In this document: piece after piece, positions 29,400-29,613 of the stretch
How positions within the stretch are numbered: position 1 is the first letter of the stretch
Layout: every line of letters starts with the position of its first letter
Source: Pseudomonadota bacterium
GTDB taxonomy: Bacteria; Pseudomonadota; Alphaproteobacteria; Sphingomonadales; Sphingomonadaceae
Reading direction: 5' to 3'
DNA: 29,613 bases
Assembly (NCBI GenBank): GCA_023423775.1
Contig: JAFAEZ010000021.1
Span: 1-29,613, forward strand
The notes under the pieces: model-generated
The model's input: only the letters and a program-made list of their open reading frames with translations
What the model was told of the DNA's origin: nothing
Databases searched by the model: none
Made by a program: the position numbers and the translations under genes

Positions 29400-29613
29400 A
29401 TGACCGATAAGAACCAGGCCGACGGCGCCATGCAGGTCGACACCGATCTCGTCCGCCAGCTCGCCGAAATGCTGAACGACAGCGACCTGTCCGAGATCGA
29501 GGTCCAGGACGGCGAGCGCCGCATCGGCGTGAAGCGCAAGCTCGCCGCCGCTGCTGCTCCCGTGGCTTATGCGCCCGCGCCGGTTGCCGCGCCCGCCGCT
29601 CCGGCCGCCGCCG
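29400..29613 (+). CDS. accB: Acetyl-CoA carboxylase biotin carboxyl carrier protein, N-terminal part
   Basis: The first 71 residues of AccB: MTDKNQADGAMQVDTDLVRQ, then LAEMLNDSDLSEIEVQDGERRIGVKRK and the start of the Ala/Pro-rich linker. The biotinyl domain with its lysine lies beyond the window. The protein carries biotin for the first step of fatty-acid synthesis. AGGGG 7 bases before the ATG at 29400 supports the start. It is downstream of aroQ and would normally be followed by accC. Confidence 0.93.
   Translation, partial: MTDKNQADGAMQVDTDLVRQLAEMLNDSDLSEIEVQDGERRIGVKRKLAAAAAPVAYAPAPVAAPAAPAAA

Noticed and set aside
1..29613. CRISPR arrays, transposases, rRNA genes, integrase or attachment site
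   Set aside because: No regularly spaced direct repeats, transposase motifs, rRNA sequences or integrase were seen. The tRNA-Leu gene is intact, and I saw no duplicate of its 3' end in the window.

Overview
The window looks like chromosome of an alphaproteobacterium, most likely a member of the Sphingomonadales. The evidence is very high GC with GC-rich third codon positions, a six-S1-domain rpsA followed by ihfB, a DUF1476 (ATP synthase zeta-type) / bolA / monothiol glutaredoxin operon, an aroQ-accB junction, and dispersed intergenic palindromes of a kind I associate with sphingomonads. Assignment to a genus is not possible by eye.

Layout. 1-1622 (minus) is the start of an HK97-type phage or gene-transfer-agent (GTA) packaging module: a small-terminase-like gene, three consecutive perfect palindromes, then a large terminase cut by the window edge. 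1623-2412 is a gene-poor stretch of visibly lower GC with one unidentified small gene. 2413-4706 is a compact arsenic operon (arsR-arsI-arsC-acr3) headed by nested inverted repeats. 5064-7263 is housekeeping (rpsA, ihfB), followed by tRNA-Leu(UAA), a PilZ gene, an orphan solute-binding lipoprotein and a DUF4112 gene. 9830-15421 (minus) carries an MBL-fold hydrolase, a DUF4230 protein, nadA, a prolyl oligopeptidase and nadC, mostly overlapping or closely spaced. 15492-18590 (minus) is a BlaI-type repressor between two paralogous M56 (BlaR1-like) membrane peptidases, with the same 16-bp BlaI-like operator before each transcription unit. 18964-19871 (minus) is the DUF1476-bolA-grxD operon. 19936-23431 (minus) is a CoA-transferase pair (scoA-scoB), a frameshifted small gene, a secreted lactonase-like MBL protein and a quinone reductase. 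Then come an SCP2 protein and a divergent ThDP enzyme, an SRPBCC-arsR pair behind an unusual hairpin, an isoaspartyl methyltransferase/erythromycin-esterase fusion, a ThiS-like protein, aroQ and the start of accB.

How the genes work together. The ars genes form a complete pathway for inorganic and methylated arsenic: ArsI cleaves trivalent methylarsenic to arsenite, ArsC reduces arsenate to arsenite, Acr3 exports arsenite, and ArsR senses it. NadA and NadC are two consecutive steps of NAD synthesis. ScoA/ScoB activate a 3-oxoacid with CoA. BlaI and the two M56 proteins should form a proteolysis-driven envelope signalling circuit with no beta-lactamase gene in view.

Most of the window is ordinary chromosome. 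The points most worth a second look are the doubled M56/BlaI circuit with an atypical coiled-coil sensor region, the hairpin that contains the start codon of the SRPBCC gene, the methyltransferase-esterase fusion, the palindrome cluster between the terminase genes, the operator architecture of the ars operon, and the phage/ars block directly upstream of rpsA. All functions are read from motifs by eye; no database search was possible.
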